Shown here piece by piece: positions 1-10,290 of a stretch of 64,000 nt of DNA. The position numbers and the translations under genes were made by a program. This DNA is from Chlorobium phaeovibrioides. GTDB lineage: Bacteria; Bacteroidota; Chlorobiia; Chlorobiales; Chlorobiaceae. Each line of letters begins with the position of its first letter. Positions within the stretch are counted from its first letter, which is position 1. The stretch spans positions 62,001-126,000 of the forward strand of contig NZ_RXYK01000003.1 in the NCBI RefSeq assembly GCF_003968655.1, given 5' to 3'. Under the pieces are notes generated by a model that was given only the letters and a program-made list of their open reading frames with translations, was not told where the DNA came from and did not search any database.

Positions 1-529
1 TGATGCGGGAGTCGCGGATGAGCTTGAGGTCGATGTGGGCTTTCAGGTAGTTGACATAGAACCCTTTCATGTCAACCGGTTCAATCAGTTTTTCATCGGG
101 CTGCACAGGCGCTTCGGGGTCGACGCCCGGCAGGTAGCTCTCTATTTCACTGATGACATCCGGACTGGCCGGGCCGCCGAATGATGATTTGACCTTGAAG
201 CCGTTGTAGTTTGCAGGGTTGTGCGAGGCGGTGATGACAATGCCTCCGGCGAGCTGTTTGGCCTTGGTGAAGAGCGAGACTGCGGGGGTGGAGACGAAGC
301 TGTCGGAGAGGTAGACTTTCAGGCCGCATGAGGAGAAGACTTCAGCGGTGTAACGGGCGAACTCCTTTGACATGAAGCGGGTGTCGTAGCCTACGCAGAC
401 CCCTTTCGCCCTGTTGGGGTGGCTGAGAAAGTATGTGGCTGAGGCGAGTGCGCAAAGCTTGAGATTGTCGTAGGTATAGTCTTTTGCTATGATGGCTCTC
501 CATCCGTCAGTACCGAATTTGACTTGCAT
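1..529 (-). CDS. Phosphoglucomutase/phosphomannomutase family protein (partial, N-terminal part)
   Basis: The reading frame opens at the ATG at 529 and stays open to the window edge, so only about 176 N-terminal residues are present. The protein starts MQVKFGTDGWRAII, the usual start of alpha-D-phosphohexomutases, and carries the phosphoserine-loop motif TASHNP, where the serine carries the catalytic phosphate. Family members move phosphate between C1 and C6 of glucose or mannose, or act on glucosamine phosphate, in the cytoplasm. The specificity loop lies outside the window, so the substrate cannot be decided. It is divergent from lpxB, with about 110 bases between the two starts. Confidence 0.85.
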   Translation of the reverse strand, partial: MQVKFGTDGWRAIIAKDYTYDNLKLCALASATYFLSHPNRAKGVCVGYDTRFMSKEFARYTAEVFSSCGLKVYLSDSFVSTPAVSLFTKAKQLAGGIVITASHNPANYNGFKVKSSFGGPASPDVISEIESYLPGVDPEAPVQPDEKLIEPVDMKGFYVNYLKAHIDLKLIRDSRI

Positions 530-639
530 TATCTGGCGTTTTTAATATAATGGGAATTGAATGCGGGTGTATGATTCCACTGAAAATCTTACCCAAAATA
601 CAGTTTCCCTCCCGTACATCCAATGATCTCCCTTTTTTG

Positions 640-1821
640 ATGCCAAAGAAGCTTTTTGTCCTTGCCGGGGAGGTTTCCGGCGATATGCATGCAGCACCGG
701 CTGTGGCCCGTCTTGTTCAGGAAGTGCCCGGTCTCCGGGTTTTTGGTGTTGGTGGAGAGGGGCTTCGCAGGCTTGGGGCCGAGCTGCTCTATGATACCGG
801 GCAGATGAGTATCATGGGTTTTTTTGATGTGCTGAAGCATGCAGGATTTCTTCGCCGGGTGATTCGGGATCTGAAGGCGGCCGTGCGGCGGGAAATGCCC
901 GATGCGGTGCTGCTTGTTGATTATCCCGGAATGAACCTGATTATGGCGAAGTTCTGTCGGGAACTGGGCATTCCGGTTATTTATTACATATCGCCGCAGG
1001 TTTGGGCATGGAAGGAGGGGCGGGTGAAGGCTATTGGCGCCTCGATTGATCGCTTGTTGGTGATTTTTCGTTTTGAGGTTGATTTTTTCCGGAAGCATGG
1101 TATTGATGCCGAGTTTGTTGGCCATCCGGTGATTGAGGAGCTTTCGGAAGTGCAGCTTCCGCCAAAGGAGGCGTTTCTCCGGGCGCATGGAATAGGGGCC
1201 GACGCGCAGCTTGTTGGTCTTCTTCCGGGAAGCAGGAAGCAGGAGGTTTCCCATATTTTCCCCGGTATGCTCAAAGGGGCGCGCCTTCTGGTCGGGAACC
1301 GCCGGGTGGTGTTTCTGATGGGTCGGGCTCCCAATCTTGATGGGGTTGTCTATCGTGAATTGGAGGAGTACAGGGATTTGAGGATTGTTGAGTGCAGTGC
1401 CTATGAGGTGATGCAGTACAGCGATCTGGGGCTGGTGACTTCAGGGACTGCAACGCTTGAGGCTCTCTGTTTCGGTATGCCGATGGTTGTGCTGTACCGG
1501 ACGGGCTGGCTGAATTATATGATTGGGAGAATGGTTGTGAAGCTGACGAGCATTTCTCTGGCCAATATTGTTGCAAAAGGGCTCGGTGCAAAACAGCAGG
1601 CTGTACCGGAGCTTATTCAGGATGCAGCGGATGGCAAGGGGATTTTTCGCGAAGCATCCCGGATTCTTGATGACCCGGCTCTCGCTGCCGCTATGAGGGC
1701 GGAGCTGCTGGAGGCCCGTGCGGGGCTTGCAAGCGAGTCGCCTTCGCGTCGGGTGGCAGAGGTTATTGAGGAGTACTTAGTGGGAACGGGCCGTCGGGGC
1801 GCCCTTAAGATAAAGGAGTGA
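640..1821 (+). CDS. lpxB: Lipid-A-disaccharide synthase
   Basis: LpxB joins UDP-2,3-diacylglucosamine to lipid X to form the lipid A disaccharide at the cytoplasmic face of the inner membrane. The protein begins MPKKLFVLAGEVSGD, the family's conserved N-terminus, and contains GLLPGSRKQEV and TSGTATLEAL, both typical of this GT-B glycosyltransferase (family GT19). The frame is open upstream to 550, but family starts match the ATG at 640, giving 393 residues, the usual size. No good Shine-Dalgarno is seen before this ATG. It runs directly into the small membrane-protein gene downstream. Its presence shows a Gram-negative envelope with lipid A. Confidence 0.95.
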   Translation: MPKKLFVLAGEVSGDMHAAPAVARLVQEVPGLRVFGVGGEGLRRLGAELLYDTGQMSIMGFFDVLKHAGFLRRVIRDLKAAVRREMPDAVLLVDYPGMNLIMAKFCRELGIPVIYYISPQVWAWKEGRVKAIGASIDRLLVIFRFEVDFFRKHGIDAEFVGHPVIEELSEVQLPPKEAFLRAHGIGADAQLVGLLPGSRKQEVSHIFPGMLKGARLLVGNRRVVFLMGRAPNLDGVVYRELEEYRDLRIVECSAYEVMQYSDLGLVTSGTATLEALCFGMPMVVLYRTGWLNYMIGRMVVKLTSISLANIVAKGLGAKQQAVPELIQDAADGKGIFREASRILDDPALAAAMRAELLEARAGLASESPSRRVAEVIEEYLVGTGRRGALKIKE

Positions 1822-1823
1822 GT

Positions 1824-2072
1824 ATGGAGCAGATTGTCAACTATTTCGCTCTTCACCCCGCAGTGCTCGGGGTGTCGGTGATTGTGGCTGCAGTGGTCAT
1901 GTTTTTTTTTCTCAGGAAATTGGCGGGCCTGCTGTTGCTTGCCGCGGCAGTGGTGGTGCTCTATGCCGCCTGGCTGCTTTTCAGTGGAAGCGATGTATCG
2001 CCGCTCTTCCATAAGGCAGAGGGGTGGCTCACCACTGCACTGCAGTTTGTTTCATCCCTGTTTGGAAGCTGA
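1824..2072 (+). CDS. Small membrane protein of unknown function
   Basis: An 82-residue protein with two hydrophobic stretches (about residues 15-30 and 34-53) and a short, more polar C-terminus. A GTG at 1818 overlapping the lpxB stop could also start it, but AAAGGAG at 1812-1818 sits five bases before the ATG at 1824, which makes that the better start. Translation is therefore likely coupled to lpxB. I do not recognise the family; the context only suggests co-expression with lipid A synthesis. It ends four bases before the convergent ispH. Confidence 0.7.
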   Translation: MEQIVNYFALHPAVLGVSVIVAAVVMFFFLRKLAGLLLLAAAVVVLYAAWLLFSGSDVSPLFHKAEGWLTTALQFVSSLFGS

Positions 2073-2076
2073 ACGC

Positions 2077-3018
2077 TTATGCGTAGTGGGCTTCAATGTG
2101 GTTTGCTACTTTTTCAAGCAGCCACATGGGTGTTGATGTGGCGCCGCACACACCAATGCTTTCAACCGTTTTTCCTTGAGTGGTTGTGAACCATTCGCTC
2201 TGGAGCTCTTCAACATCTTCAATGAAGTGGCTTTCAGGGTTGGCTTCTTTGCAGATAGCGTAGAGTACCTGTCCATTTGAACTTTTCTTTCCGGCCACAA
2301 AGATGATGCGCTCGTTGGCACGCGAGAAGTCCTGAAGCTTCTGGTTGCGGTTTGATATCTGCCGGCAGATGGTGTCTTTGAAGATGAATTCTGCCATTGG
2401 CTCCGCTCCACCAATGCTCTTCACCTCCGCCCATGGGCCCGTTTCCCTTCCCCCTTTGCTGAAAAGCTTCTCCAGATTCTTTTTCAGTTCATAGAATCCC
2501 GATACATCCATTGTTGTTTGCGAAATCAGCGCTGTTTTCTTTGAGAGATCAATCGGCAGGGTCTCTTCTGGGTCGCTGAGGTCGGCATGTTTGATGATGA
2601 GGGCTCTGTTTTGGCAGTGGCCGTTGATGCCTATAACTTCGGGATGAAGGTGTTTTCCGTAAATGATTATCTGGTAGCCGAGTTCGTTGAGCTGGCTTGC
2701 GGTGCGCTGCAGTTTTGCGACGACCGGGCAGGTGGTGTCGGTGAGGGTTAGATTGTTCCGGTTGGCGGTTTCATAGGTTGAGGGGGGTTCGCCGTGGGCG
2801 CGGATGAGGACAGGAGCATTCTTCAGTTCGTTGAAGGCTGGTGTATCTATGGTGATGAGCCCGAGAGCTTCAAGCCGCTTGACCTCCACTTCGTTATGGA
2901 CAACATCACCGAGTGAGTATAACCCCTTTTCTTTACGCAGTTTTTCTTCGGCAACATTGATGGTGCTTTGCACGCCAAAGCAGAAGCCAGAGGAGTTTCG
3001 GTCGAGGTTTACTTTCAC
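2077..3018 (-). CDS. ispH: 4-hydroxy-3-methylbut-2-enyl diphosphate reductase (IspH/LytB)
   Basis: Last step of the MEP pathway: reduces HMBPP to IPP and DMAPP, supplying carotenoid, quinone and bacteriochlorophyll tails. The 313-residue protein has the three cluster cysteines C13 (SGFCFGV), C97 (TTCPVV) and C218 (DTIC), the substrate-binding H41 and H75 (AHGE), and the catalytic E127 in the HPEVIG motif. Length and start are typical. The gene is transcribed toward lpxB and lies just downstream of murI on the same strand, 85 bases apart. Confidence 0.96.
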   Translation of the reverse strand: MKVNLDRNSSGFCFGVQSTINVAEEKLRKEKGLYSLGDVVHNEVEVKRLEALGLITIDTPAFNELKNAPVLIRAHGEPPSTYETANRNNLTLTDTTCPVVAKLQRTASQLNELGYQIIIYGKHLHPEVIGINGHCQNRALIIKHADLSDPEETLPIDLSKKTALISQTTMDVSGFYELKKNLEKLFSKGGRETGPWAEVKSIGGAEPMAEFIFKDTICRQISNRNQKLQDFSRANERIIFVAGKKSSNGQVLYAICKEANPESHFIEDVEELQSEWFTTTQGKTVESIGVCGATSTPMWLLEKVANHIEAHYA

Positions 3019-3103
3019 TGGTGGATTTTTTCGGGGAGCGTTTGAGGAAATGTAAGAAGAATGAGGGGCGTTTGAAAATCCGTCCGGGTGCTCTCGGGGC
3101 GTT

Positions 3104-3919
3104 TTAGACTTCTACCAGTTCTACATCGGGGACGGTGGCGTTCATGAAGAGGCGGTAGAGGCTGCTGAATTTCTGGGGAAGGTCGCTCACCATAAGGTGG
3201 GGGATGGTTGCTCGGGTGCCGGAAGCTTCCATTCCGGTATTCCGGAGAAGGGCCGCGGCTCTGGCGGCAACTGCCTCTGCCGAGTCGATGATTGTTACTC
3301 CGGTTCCAGCTGTTTCTTCAATGATAGTGCGGAGAATGGGGTAGTGGGTGCATCCGAGGACGAGGGTGTCTATTTCTTCGGCAAGAAGGGGGGCGAGGTA
3401 TTCGCGTGCAATCAGCCTTGTGGCTTCGTTGTTGAGCATACCCTCTTCGGCAAGCGGGACAAAAAGCGGGCAGGCTGTTGAGAAAACTTCACTATCGGCA
3501 CTGGCCTGGTTGATTGCGTAAGCGTAAGCGTTGGACGATATTGTTGCCTGAGTTCCAATGACGCCGATGCGTCCTGTTCGTGTTACCTCAACCGCCGTGT
3601 CGGCTCCGGCTTCAAGAACGCCAAGAACGGGCAGCGGGTCGGCGGTTTTTTCCACCACATCCAGGGCGAGGGCCGAGACGGTGTTACAGGCGACGATAAT
3701 CATTTTTGGCTGGTGGCGAAGAAGAATACGGGTGTCTTCCTCGGCGTAGCGACGGATTGTTACCTGTGATTTCGTGCCGTATGGTACCCTTGCGGTGTCG
3801 CCGAAGTAGAGAAGCTGTTCGGAGGGCAGCAGCTTCTGCATGGCTTTTAAAACCGTCAGTCCTCCGACTCCGGAGTCGAAGATGCCGATGGGGCTCTGTG
3901 AAGTCGGGGTTCGGTGCAT
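3104..3919 (-). CDS. murI: Glutamate racemase
   Basis: Makes D-glutamate for peptidoglycan by a two-cysteine acid/base mechanism in the cytoplasm. The 271-residue protein has the N-terminal [14 protein letters not shown] motif (D15 and S16 bind substrate), the first catalytic cysteine C78 in VACNTVSA and the second, C190, in LGCTHYP. Length fits the family. It lies between ychF and ispH on the same strand, with short gaps, and may be co-transcribed with them. Confidence 0.96.
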   Translation of the reverse strand: MHRTPTSQSPIGIFDSGVGGLTVLKAMQKLLPSEQLLYFGDTARVPYGTKSQVTIRRYAEEDTRILLRHQPKMIIVACNTVSALALDVVEKTADPLPVLGVLEAGADTAVEVTRTGRIGVIGTQATISSNAYAYAINQASADSEVFSTACPLFVPLAEEGMLNNEATRLIAREYLAPLLAEEIDTLVLGCTHYPILRTIIEETAGTGVTIIDSAEAVAARAAALLRNTGMEASGTRATIPHLMVSDLPQKFSSLYRLFMNATVPDVELVEV

Positions 3920-3950
3920 CGCCTTTGGCCTGGTTGGTTTAATGTGTCAG

Positions 3951-5042
3951 TTACACATTGAAGCGGAAGACAATGACATCTCCATCTTTCACGATGTAGT
4001 CCCGCCCTTCGCTGCGGAGTTTTCCGGCCTCTTTGACTTTCTGTTCCGAGCCGATTTCAACAAGATCGTGCCAGTTCATCACCTCTGCGCGGATGAACCC
4101 TTTTTCAAAGTCGGAGTGTATGGCTCCAGCCGCTTCGGGTGCTGCGGCTCCTTTGCGGATGGTCCATGCGTGCACCTCCTGGACTCCGGCGGTGAAGTAG
4201 ACCTGAAGGCCGAGCAGGTCGTAGGCGGTCTGAATGAGGCGGTCGAGGCCCGACATCTTGAGACCGAGGCTTTCAAGAAACTCGGGGCGCTCTTCTTCGG
4301 GAAGTTCGGCAATTTCAGCCTCAGTTTTTGCGCTGATGATGAGCATGTTTGAGCCTGACGCTGCTGCAATTTCTGCAACTTTTGCTGTGTAGGCATTGCC
4401 GTCGGGCAGATCGTTTTCGCCTACATTGGCGGCGTAGAGAAGAGGCTTTGCGGTGAGAAGGAAGAACTGGCGGGCCATTTCTTCCTCTTCGGGGCTGCTG
4501 ATGATGCTGCGGGCGGGCACTCCTTCACTGAGCCCTTTGATAATGGCTTCTCCAAGATCCACCTGCGCCTGAAGCTCTTTTTCCTTGCGTGCGCTTTTGC
4601 GGAGTTTTTCCATTTTCCGCTCCATCCCCTCAAGGTCGGCAAGCATCAGCTCGGTATCTATGGTGGCAATGTCGTCGGCGGGATCAATTGTTCCTTCAAC
4701 ATGGATGATGTCGGGGTCGTCAAAACAGCGGATGACATGAACGATTGCATCTACCTCCCGAATGTGCGAGAGGAACTGGTTGCCAAGCCCTTCCCCTTTA
4801 CTGGCGCCTTTGACAAGGCCGGCAATATCAACTATTTCAAGGGTGGTGGGAACAAGTGTGGGGGTTTTGACCACATTGGCAATGAGCTGCATCCGTTCGT
4901 CTGGAACGAGAACAGTACCGACATTGGGTTCGATGGTACAGAACGGGTAGTTGGCGGCCTCGGCCTGTTTGGCGGTGATGGCGTTGAAGAGTGTTGATTT
5001 GCCGACATTGGGAAGGCCGACGATACCGCAGCAGAGTGACAT
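3951..5042 (-). CDS. ychF: Redox-regulated ribosome-associated ATPase YchF (Obg family)
   Basis: A 363-residue P-loop protein of the Obg/YchF family that prefers ATP and binds ribosomes. Visible parts are the P-loop GLPNVGKS (residues 9-16), [10 protein letters not shown] (G3), a coiled-coil insertion around residues 130-160 rich in Lys/Glu, and a C-terminal TGS domain ending in [10 protein letters not shown], the nearly invariant YchF tail. The usual G4 NKxD motif is absent, as expected for YchF, which accounts for its ATP preference. It is the first gene of a minus-strand run (ychF, murI, ispH) and is divergent from cmk. Confidence 0.96.
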   Translation of the reverse strand: MSLCCGIVGLPNVGKSTLFNAITAKQAEAANYPFCTIEPNVGTVLVPDERMQLIANVVKTPTLVPTTLEIVDIAGLVKGASKGEGLGNQFLSHIREVDAIVHVIRCFDDPDIIHVEGTIDPADDIATIDTELMLADLEGMERKMEKLRKSARKEKELQAQVDLGEAIIKGLSEGVPARSIISSPEEEEMARQFFLLTAKPLLYAANVGENDLPDGNAYTAKVAEIAAASGSNMLIISAKTEAEIAELPEEERPEFLESLGLKMSGLDRLIQTAYDLLGLQVYFTAGVQEVHAWTIRKGAAAPEAAGAIHSDFEKGFIRAEVMNWHDLVEIGSEQKVKEAGKLRSEGRDYIVKDGDVIVFRFNV

Positions 5043-5196
5043 ACCGTAAAAATTTTTTGTTCAATTGGGCCTCGCTTGTCCAGTCCTGGTTCGGGAGTGG
5101 GCGAGGAGGACAGAATCTTTAATATAAAGCCTTTTCATCTAACCATTATGTTTGGAAAAAGCAAATTTATTTTATAAAATAGCAGGCTAATTCAAA

Positions 5197-5910
5197 ATGC
5201 AAGCGAGGCAACTTATCGGCAGGAAAAAGATCATCATCGCCATTGATGGACCGGCTGCATCGGGCAAGAGCACAACAGCCCGGAAAGTCGCCGGTCTTAT
5301 GGGTTATACTTATATCGATACCGGTGCAATGTACCGGTCGGTGACCCTGAAGGTGATTGAAAGCGGCATGCTTGATGAGGTGAGGCGTTCTCCGGAAAAG
5401 GTTGAGGGGCTTGTGAAGGGTATTTCCATTGCTTTTGAGGGCGACCGGGTTCTGCTTGACGGCCGTGATGTGAGCGGTGAAATCCGCGACAACAGGGTTG
5501 CCAGGGAGGTGAGTTTCATCAGTTCGCTCAAGCCTGTCCGCGATGCTCTGCTTGTCATGCAGCAGGAGCTTGGCCGTGGACGCGGGGTTGTTATGGATGG
5601 CCGCGACATCGGCACCGTGGTGTTCCCTGATGCGGAGCTGAAAATTTTTCTTGTTGCCGATGCGCGTGAACGGGCAAAACGGCGACACCTTGAACTTCAG
5701 GCAAAAAGTCCTGAGGGGTTTGGAGTGCCAGACCTTGAGACTCTTGAAGCCGAAATTGTTGAACGGGATCGAGCGGATGCGCTGCGCGAGCATGCACCGC
5801 TGAAAAAACACCCGGATGCCAAAGAAATAGATACCTCGCGCCTGAATATTGAAGAACAGGTTGCGATGGTGCATGATTTTGCAGTACAGATGGAGGAGGG
5901 CGGCCGGTGA
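5197..5910 (+). CDS. cmk: Cytidylate kinase
   Basis: Phosphorylates CMP and dCMP to the diphosphates using ATP. The 237-residue protein has the P-loop GPAASGKS at residues 18-25, the CMP-binding stretch YIDTGAMYR, and the [13 protein letters not shown] motif with the substrate-binding Arg/Asp pair. Length is typical of bacterial Cmk. It is followed 99 bases later by rpsA, the cmk-rpsA order found in many bacteria. The 154-base region upstream, shared with divergent ychF, must hold both promoters, but I see no clear box. Confidence 0.95.
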   Translation: MQARQLIGRKKIIIAIDGPAASGKSTTARKVAGLMGYTYIDTGAMYRSVTLKVIESGMLDEVRRSPEKVEGLVKGISIAFEGDRVLLDGRDVSGEIRDNRVAREVSFISSLKPVRDALLVMQQELGRGRGVVMDGRDIGTVVFPDAELKIFLVADARERAKRRHLELQAKSPEGFGVPDLETLEAEIVERDRADALREHAPLKKHPDAKEIDTSRLNIEEQVAMVHDFAVQMEEGGR

Positions 5911-6009
5911 GGCGTCTTTCTTCCCTTTCGTTTTCCATTAACCCTGAATCCCCCTGTCGAAATCTCTCGCGACAGGCCAGACAAATCATATGAGAGAAAG
6001 GAAAAACCA

Positions 6010-7818
6010 ATGGCAGAAACAGAAATCGCAGCAGTAGCTGCATCAGCAGAAACGGCTCCGGCAACAGAGAAAGCGGTCGACCAAAAGCCCGCCCGCAAAA
6101 AAATTAAATTTTTTGCTCACTACGAGCCCGCCGAACTTTCACAGATGGAGCAGCTTTACACAAGCACGCTCAATCAGATTAACCAGGACGAGATTGTCAA
6201 GGGACGCATTGTCTCTATCTCCAACAAGGATGTTACCATTGATGTCGGTTACAAGTCGGAGGGTATTGTCTCTCTGCTTGAGTTCCGCGATGAGGATGAA
6301 ATCCAGGTTGGCGACGATGTTGAGGTCTACCTCGAGAACATTGAAGACAAGATGGGTCAGCTTATTCTTTCAAAGAAGAAAGCCGATGTCCTTCGTATCT
6401 GGGACAAGATTTACGATTCAATTGAAAATGATACCATCATCAGCGGCAAAATCATCAACCGCGTCAAAGGCGGCATGACGGTTTCGCTTTCGGGTGTGGA
6501 GGCCTTCCTTCCCGGTTCGCAGATTGATGTCAAGCCTGTCCGCGATTTCGATGCGCTAGTTGGCCAGACCATGGACTTCAGGGTCGTCAAAATCAACCCT
6601 GTTACTCAGAACATCGTTGTCAGCCACAAGGTTATTCTTGAAGAGGAGTATGCTGCACGACGCGAGGAGATGCTTGACAGCATCAAGGTTGGCATGGTTC
6701 TCGAGGGTACGGTCAAGAATATCACTGATTTCGGCATCTTTGTCGACCTCGGCGGTCTCGACGGTCTTGTTCATATCACAGACATCACCTGGGGCAGAAT
6801 CAATCATCCTTCCGAGGTTGTTGACCTCGACCAGCCAATCAAGGTTGTTGTTGTCGGCTTTGACGAAAACACCAAGAGGGTTTCGCTGGGCATGAAGCAG
6901 CTTGAGGCGCACCCTTGGGAAAATATAGAACTCAAATATCCTGTGGGCTCCAAGGCTCAGGGCCGCGTTGTTTCCATTACCGATTACGGCGCCTTTGTCG
7001 AAATCGAGAAGGGCATCGAGGGTCTTGTCCACATCTCAGAAATGAGCTGGACACAGCATATCAAGCATCCGGGCCAGTTCGTTACGCTCGGTCAGGAAGT
7101 GGAGTGCGTGATTCTGAACATCGACAAGGATCACACCAAGCTTTCACTCTCCATGAAGCGGGTCAACGAGGATCCCTGGATTGCTCTTTCCGAGAAGTAT
7201 GTGGAGAACACCCGCCACAAGGGTACTGTCAGCAACATTACCGATTTTGGAGTGTTTGTTGAGCTTGAGCCCGGTGTTGACGGTCTGGTTCACATTTCCG
7301 ACCTCTCATGGACGAAGAAGATCCGCCATCCAAGTGAACTGGTGAAGAAGAACCAGGAGCTTGAGGTGAAGGTGCTGAAGTTTGATGTGCACGCCCGCCG
7401 TATTGCGCTTGGCCACAAGCAGATGAACCCCGATCCCTGGGGTGGCTTTGAGCAGCAGTACGCTGTTGGCGCTGAGTCTTCTGCTGAGATTTCGCAGATC
7501 ATCGAGAAGGGCGTCATTGTCATTCTGCCAGGTGATGTTGATGGCTTCGTGCCGGCAACCCATCTTCTGCAGGGTGGCGTGAAGGACATTCACTCCTCGT
7601 TTAAGATTGGCGATGCACTGCCTCTCCGCGTCATTGAGTTCGACAAAGAGAACAAGCGCATTATCCTTTCCGCTCTTGAGTACTTCAAGGACAAGAGCAA
7701 AGAGGAAATTGAGTCATACCTTCAGGCTCATCCGAACGAGAAAAAGGAGATCGAGGATGCGACTGCCGAGCTGGAACCCCAGCCAAAGTCATCCGAGAAG
7801 AAAGGCGACAAGGAATAA
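6010..7818 (+). CDS. rpsA: 30S ribosomal protein S1
   Basis: S1 binds mRNA at the 30S subunit and helps start translation. The 602-residue protein begins with an Ala/Glu-rich tail (about residues 1-35), then has six S1-type OB-fold repeats; the central ones show the repeating patterns [35 protein letters not shown] and [18 protein letters not shown]. The C-terminus is a short Glu/Lys-rich tail. A purine-rich GAGAAAGGAAAAACCA precedes the ATG. A strong terminator (7854-7880) and a palindromic element (7900-7964) follow. Confidence 0.97.
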   Translation: MAETEIAAVAASAETAPATEKAVDQKPARKKIKFFAHYEPAELSQMEQLYTSTLNQINQDEIVKGRIVSISNKDVTIDVGYKSEGIVSLLEFRDEDEIQVGDDVEVYLENIEDKMGQLILSKKKADVLRIWDKIYDSIENDTIISGKIINRVKGGMTVSLSGVEAFLPGSQIDVKPVRDFDALVGQTMDFRVVKINPVTQNIVVSHKVILEEEYAARREEMLDSIKVGMVLEGTVKNITDFGIFVDLGGLDGLVHITDITWGRINHPSEVVDLDQPIKVVVVGFDENTKRVSLGMKQLEAHPWENIELKYPVGSKAQGRVVSITDYGAFVEIEKGIEGLVHISEMSWTQHIKHPGQFVTLGQEVECVILNIDKDHTKLSLSMKRVNEDPWIALSEKYVENTRHKGTVSNITDFGVFVELEPGVDGLVHISDLSWTKKIRHPSELVKKNQELEVKVLKFDVHARRIALGHKQMNPDPWGGFEQQYAVGAESSAEISQIIEKGVIVILPGDVDGFVPATHLLQGGVKDIHSSFKIGDALPLRVIEFDKENKRIILSALEYFKDKSKEEIESYLQAHPNEKKEIEDATAELEPQPKSSEKKGDKE

Positions 7819-7853
7819 ACCATCGTCCTCTCCAGCCGTACAGGTACAACAGA

Positions 7854-7880
7854 AAAACCCTCCGCATTCCGGAGGGTTTT
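7854..7880 (+). terminator. Rho-independent terminator of rpsA
   Basis: A seven-base GC stem CCCTCCG/CGGAGGG with a five-base loop, extended by A/T pairs and ending in TTTT. It sits 36 bases after the rpsA stop. The A-run on the other side means it could also work in the opposite direction for era. Confidence 0.85.
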
Positions 7881-7899
7881 CTGTTTATATGGAGTTGGG

Positions 7900-7964
7900 G
7901 AGTTGGGGACACTCATGACTGAGTGTACTTGACAAGTACACTCAGTCATGAGTGTCCCCAACTC
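7900..7964. repeat. Palindromic REPIN-like element, copy 1
   Basis: A 65-base perfect palindrome with 32-base arms around one central base, between the convergent genes rpsA and era. Each arm also folds by itself: ACACTCA-TGAC-TGAGTGT, preceded by TTGGGG. Copies 2 and 3 are at 39950 and 56656, with the same first 30 arm bases but a different centre (here GACAAG replaces GTGAATAAG). A second GAGTTGGGG lies directly outside the left arm (7892-7900). No open frame crosses it. The layout, two inverted copies of a short hairpin with a G-rich foot, matches REP doublets (REPIN/BIME); that it is moved by an IS200-like transposase elsewhere is inference. Confidence 0.85.
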
Positions 7965-7984
7965 TTACGGCTTTTTTGCTTTGG

Positions 7985-8911
7985 CTAGTAGCCGTAGGAT
8001 TTGAGGAGGGTCTGTTTTTTTCTCCAGTCGGGACGGACTTTGACGAAGAGTTCAAGGAAGATGGGGCGTCCGAGGAGCTGTTCTATTTCCTGACGGGCAC
8101 TTTGGCCGAGTTTTTTGAGGGCCTGGCCTTTGTGTCCGATGATGATCTGTTTCTGTGTGTCGCGCTCGACGATGATGGAGCAGCGGATGAGGTCTTTGCG
8201 TTTGGGGTCGTTTTCGTGCTGTTCGCGGAATTCGTCTACAACGACTTCTGCGGAGTAGGGCACTTCACGGCCGTAGAGGAGGAATATTTTTTCGCGGATG
8301 ATTTCGCTTGCGAAAAACCTTTCAGGCGCAGTGCTGAGTGCGTCTTCGGGGTAGAGGGGATCGTGCATCGGCAGGTATGGCCGCAGTGCGTCCACAAGTT
8401 CCTGCAGGCCCTTCCCGTTGAGTGCAGAGATGGAGAGGATGGCGGCGGGGTTCCATTCCCGGCGGATGAATGCTTCAGCTTCCTTCTGTTGTTCGGCGTT
8501 GACAAGGTCGCTTTTGTTGAAGACGGCGATGAGGGGTTTGCCGCTGTTCTTGAGCCAGTCGCGGTGGAGTTCTTCGGCGAAGGCTCGGTCGAAGGGGCCG
8601 TTTTTTTTGGAGAAAGGAAGAAGGGCTATGATGGCGTCTGCATCTTTGAGTGTGTCGCGCGTGACCTTGAGCATTGCTTCGTGGAGTTTCTGCTGTGGCT
8701 CCATGATGCCGGGTGTGTCGAGAAAGATGATCTGCGTGCTGTCGTCGCTGTATATGCCTGTGATTTTTTTTCGGGTGGTCTGCGGCTTGTGTGTGACAAT
8801 GGAGAGCTTACAGTCGAGCAGCGCGTTGAGCAGGGTTGATTTGCCTGCGTTTGGCGGGCCGATGATGCTGGTGAATCCGCAGGAGAAGGACGGGGCGGCG
8901 GAGGCGGGCAT
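7985..8911 (-). CDS. era: GTPase Era
   Basis: Era is a GTPase that binds 16S rRNA near its 3' end and is needed for 30S assembly. The 308-residue protein has G1 GPPNAGKS (residues 18-25), G3 DTPG (in FLDTPGIM), G4 NKSD, and a C-terminal KH domain with [13 protein letters not shown]. Length is normal. It is transcribed toward rpsA, with copy 1 of the palindromic repeat between the two genes, and is divergent from rodA (about 100 bases apart). Confidence 0.96.
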   Translation of the reverse strand: MPASAAPSFSCGFTSIIGPPNAGKSTLLNALLDCKLSIVTHKPQTTRKKITGIYSDDSTQIIFLDTPGIMEPQQKLHEAMLKVTRDTLKDADAIIALLPFSKKNGPFDRAFAEELHRDWLKNSGKPLIAVFNKSDLVNAEQQKEAEAFIRREWNPAAILSISALNGKGLQELVDALRPYLPMHDPLYPEDALSTAPERFFASEIIREKIFLLYGREVPYSAEVVVDEFREQHENDPKRKDLIRCSIIVERDTQKQIIIGHKGQALKKLGQSARQEIEQLLGRPIFLELFVKVRPDWRKKQTLLKSYGY

Positions 8912-9012
8912 GGGCGAAAGGGTCTATGGATGGAACATTTATGAAAGTGAAAGGTACTATACTAAATTAAGGGCTGTGGTGATAATGAAAAACATAGGGG
9001 TTTGGTGGATAG

Positions 9013-10236
9013 ATGAAAAAACAGCAGGCGGTTGATTTCTGGCTTCTGCTCCCTCTCGGGGGGTTGATTGTGTTCGGTCTTCTTGGGGTATACAGCGCCA
9101 CCAATGGGACGGGCGATACGGGACTGTTTTTTCGGCAGTTGACCTGGGCGGCTGTTGGGGGAGCTGCAATGCTCTTTGTGTATTACAACGATGTCCGCTT
9201 TTTCAAGGAGAGCGCATACGGTTTCTATATTCTCAGCATGGTGATGCTTGTGGCTGTGCTGGTTCTTGGCACAAAAGTGGCGGGTCAGACGAGCTGGGTC
9301 CGCATTGCCGGGTTCAGCTTTCAGCCTTCTGAGATTGCTAAAATGGCCACCATTCTTGCGCTTGCCCGTTTTCTCTCTTCTGACAATACAGACATCAACA
9401 GTCTGCCGCATCTCGTCACAGCGCTTGCCATTCCGCTGCTGCCGGCTGTTCTCATAATGCTTCAGCCGGATATGGGGACAACCCTCACTGCGCTGTCGTT
9501 CATTGCTCCGATGATCATCATGGCTGGATTTGATATCTATATCCTGATGCTGCTGGCGTTTCCTCTGGTGCTTCTGTTGACAGGCTTCATAAGCATCTAT
9601 GCGCTTGCTGGAATGGCTGTGGTTTTTCTGCTGGTACTGGCATTTCAGCACCATAAGCTTAAGCTTCATCAGATGGTGACGGTTGTTCTCGGTTGTATTG
9701 GCGGACTGATGGCAAACCGGTTTGCCGATGTCATTCTCAAGCCGCATCAGCTGAAAAGAATACAGACTTTCCTTGATCCTATGTCGGATCCGCAGGGTGC
9801 GGGATACAATGTACTTCAGGCTAAAATCGCAATCAGTTCGGGAGGGGTCTTCGGGAAGGGATTTCTTGAGGGAACGCAGACACAGCTGAGGTTCATTCCT
9901 GCGCAGTGGACTGATTTCATTTTCTGTGTCATTGCTGAAGAGTTCGGTTTTATTGGTGCGTCTTTTTTGATACTGTTGTTTGCAATAGTGATTGTGCGGT
10001 TGATATGGGCTATTTTCTCAATCAAAAACCGTTTTGTTGAGTTGACGCTTGGGGGGTTTGTTTCGTTGCTTCTGGTTCATGTCATTATCAATATTGGAAT
10101 GACACTTGGTCTTATTCCTGTTATCGGAGTGCCGCTTCCGTTTGTTTCTTATGGAGGTTCTTCATTGGTGGGAAATATGATTATGGTTGGGTTGGCACTG
10201 AATTTTTTTCATAACAGGAGAAGTCTGGGATACTAA
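9013..10236 (+). CDS. rodA: Rod shape-determining protein RodA (SEDS glycosyltransferase)
   Basis: A 407-residue polytopic membrane protein of the FtsW/RodA/SpoVE family, which polymerises lipid II during wall elongation with a class B penicillin-binding protein. About ten hydrophobic segments are seen. Family signatures are QPDMGT around residue 154 and, near the C-terminus, [13 protein letters not shown]. RodA rather than FtsW is favoured by the short N-terminus and the lack of a cell-division (dcw) cluster around it; FtsW remains possible. It ends in a hairpin shared with the next convergent gene. Confidence 0.9.
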   Translation: MKKQQAVDFWLLLPLGGLIVFGLLGVYSATNGTGDTGLFFRQLTWAAVGGAAMLFVYYNDVRFFKESAYGFYILSMVMLVAVLVLGTKVAGQTSWVRIAGFSFQPSEIAKMATILALARFLSSDNTDINSLPHLVTALAIPLLPAVLIMLQPDMGTTLTALSFIAPMIIMAGFDIYILMLLAFPLVLLLTGFISIYALAGMAVVFLLVLAFQHHKLKLHQMVTVVLGCIGGLMANRFADVILKPHQLKRIQTFLDPMSDPQGAGYNVLQAKIAISSGGVFGKGFLEGTQTQLRFIPAQWTDFIFCVIAEEFGFIGASFLILLFAIVIVRLIWAIFSIKNRFVELTLGGFVSLLLVHVIINIGMTLGLIPVIGVPLPFVSYGGSSLVGNMIMVGLALNFFHNRRSLGY

Positions 10237-10271
10237 ACATAAAAAGCACACATTAGTGCGCTTTTTATGTT
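10236..10271. terminator. Bidirectional terminator between rodA and a convergent gene
   Basis: A twelve-base stem AACATAAAAAGC / GCTTTTTATGTT around CACACATTAGTGC-like inner pairs, with A- and T-runs on both flanks. It starts at the rodA stop and can serve both rodA and the gene ending at 10291. Confidence 0.75.
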
Positions 10272-10290
10272 CGTATTCCATTCGATCCTG

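Noticed and set aside
7900-7964. CRISPR repeat
   Set aside because: Copies are single, tens of kilobases apart, with no spacers or cas genes.
7952-8839. Open frame of 295 codons opposite era
   Set aside because: Antisense shadow of era; its start lies within the palindromic repeat and the product has no motif.
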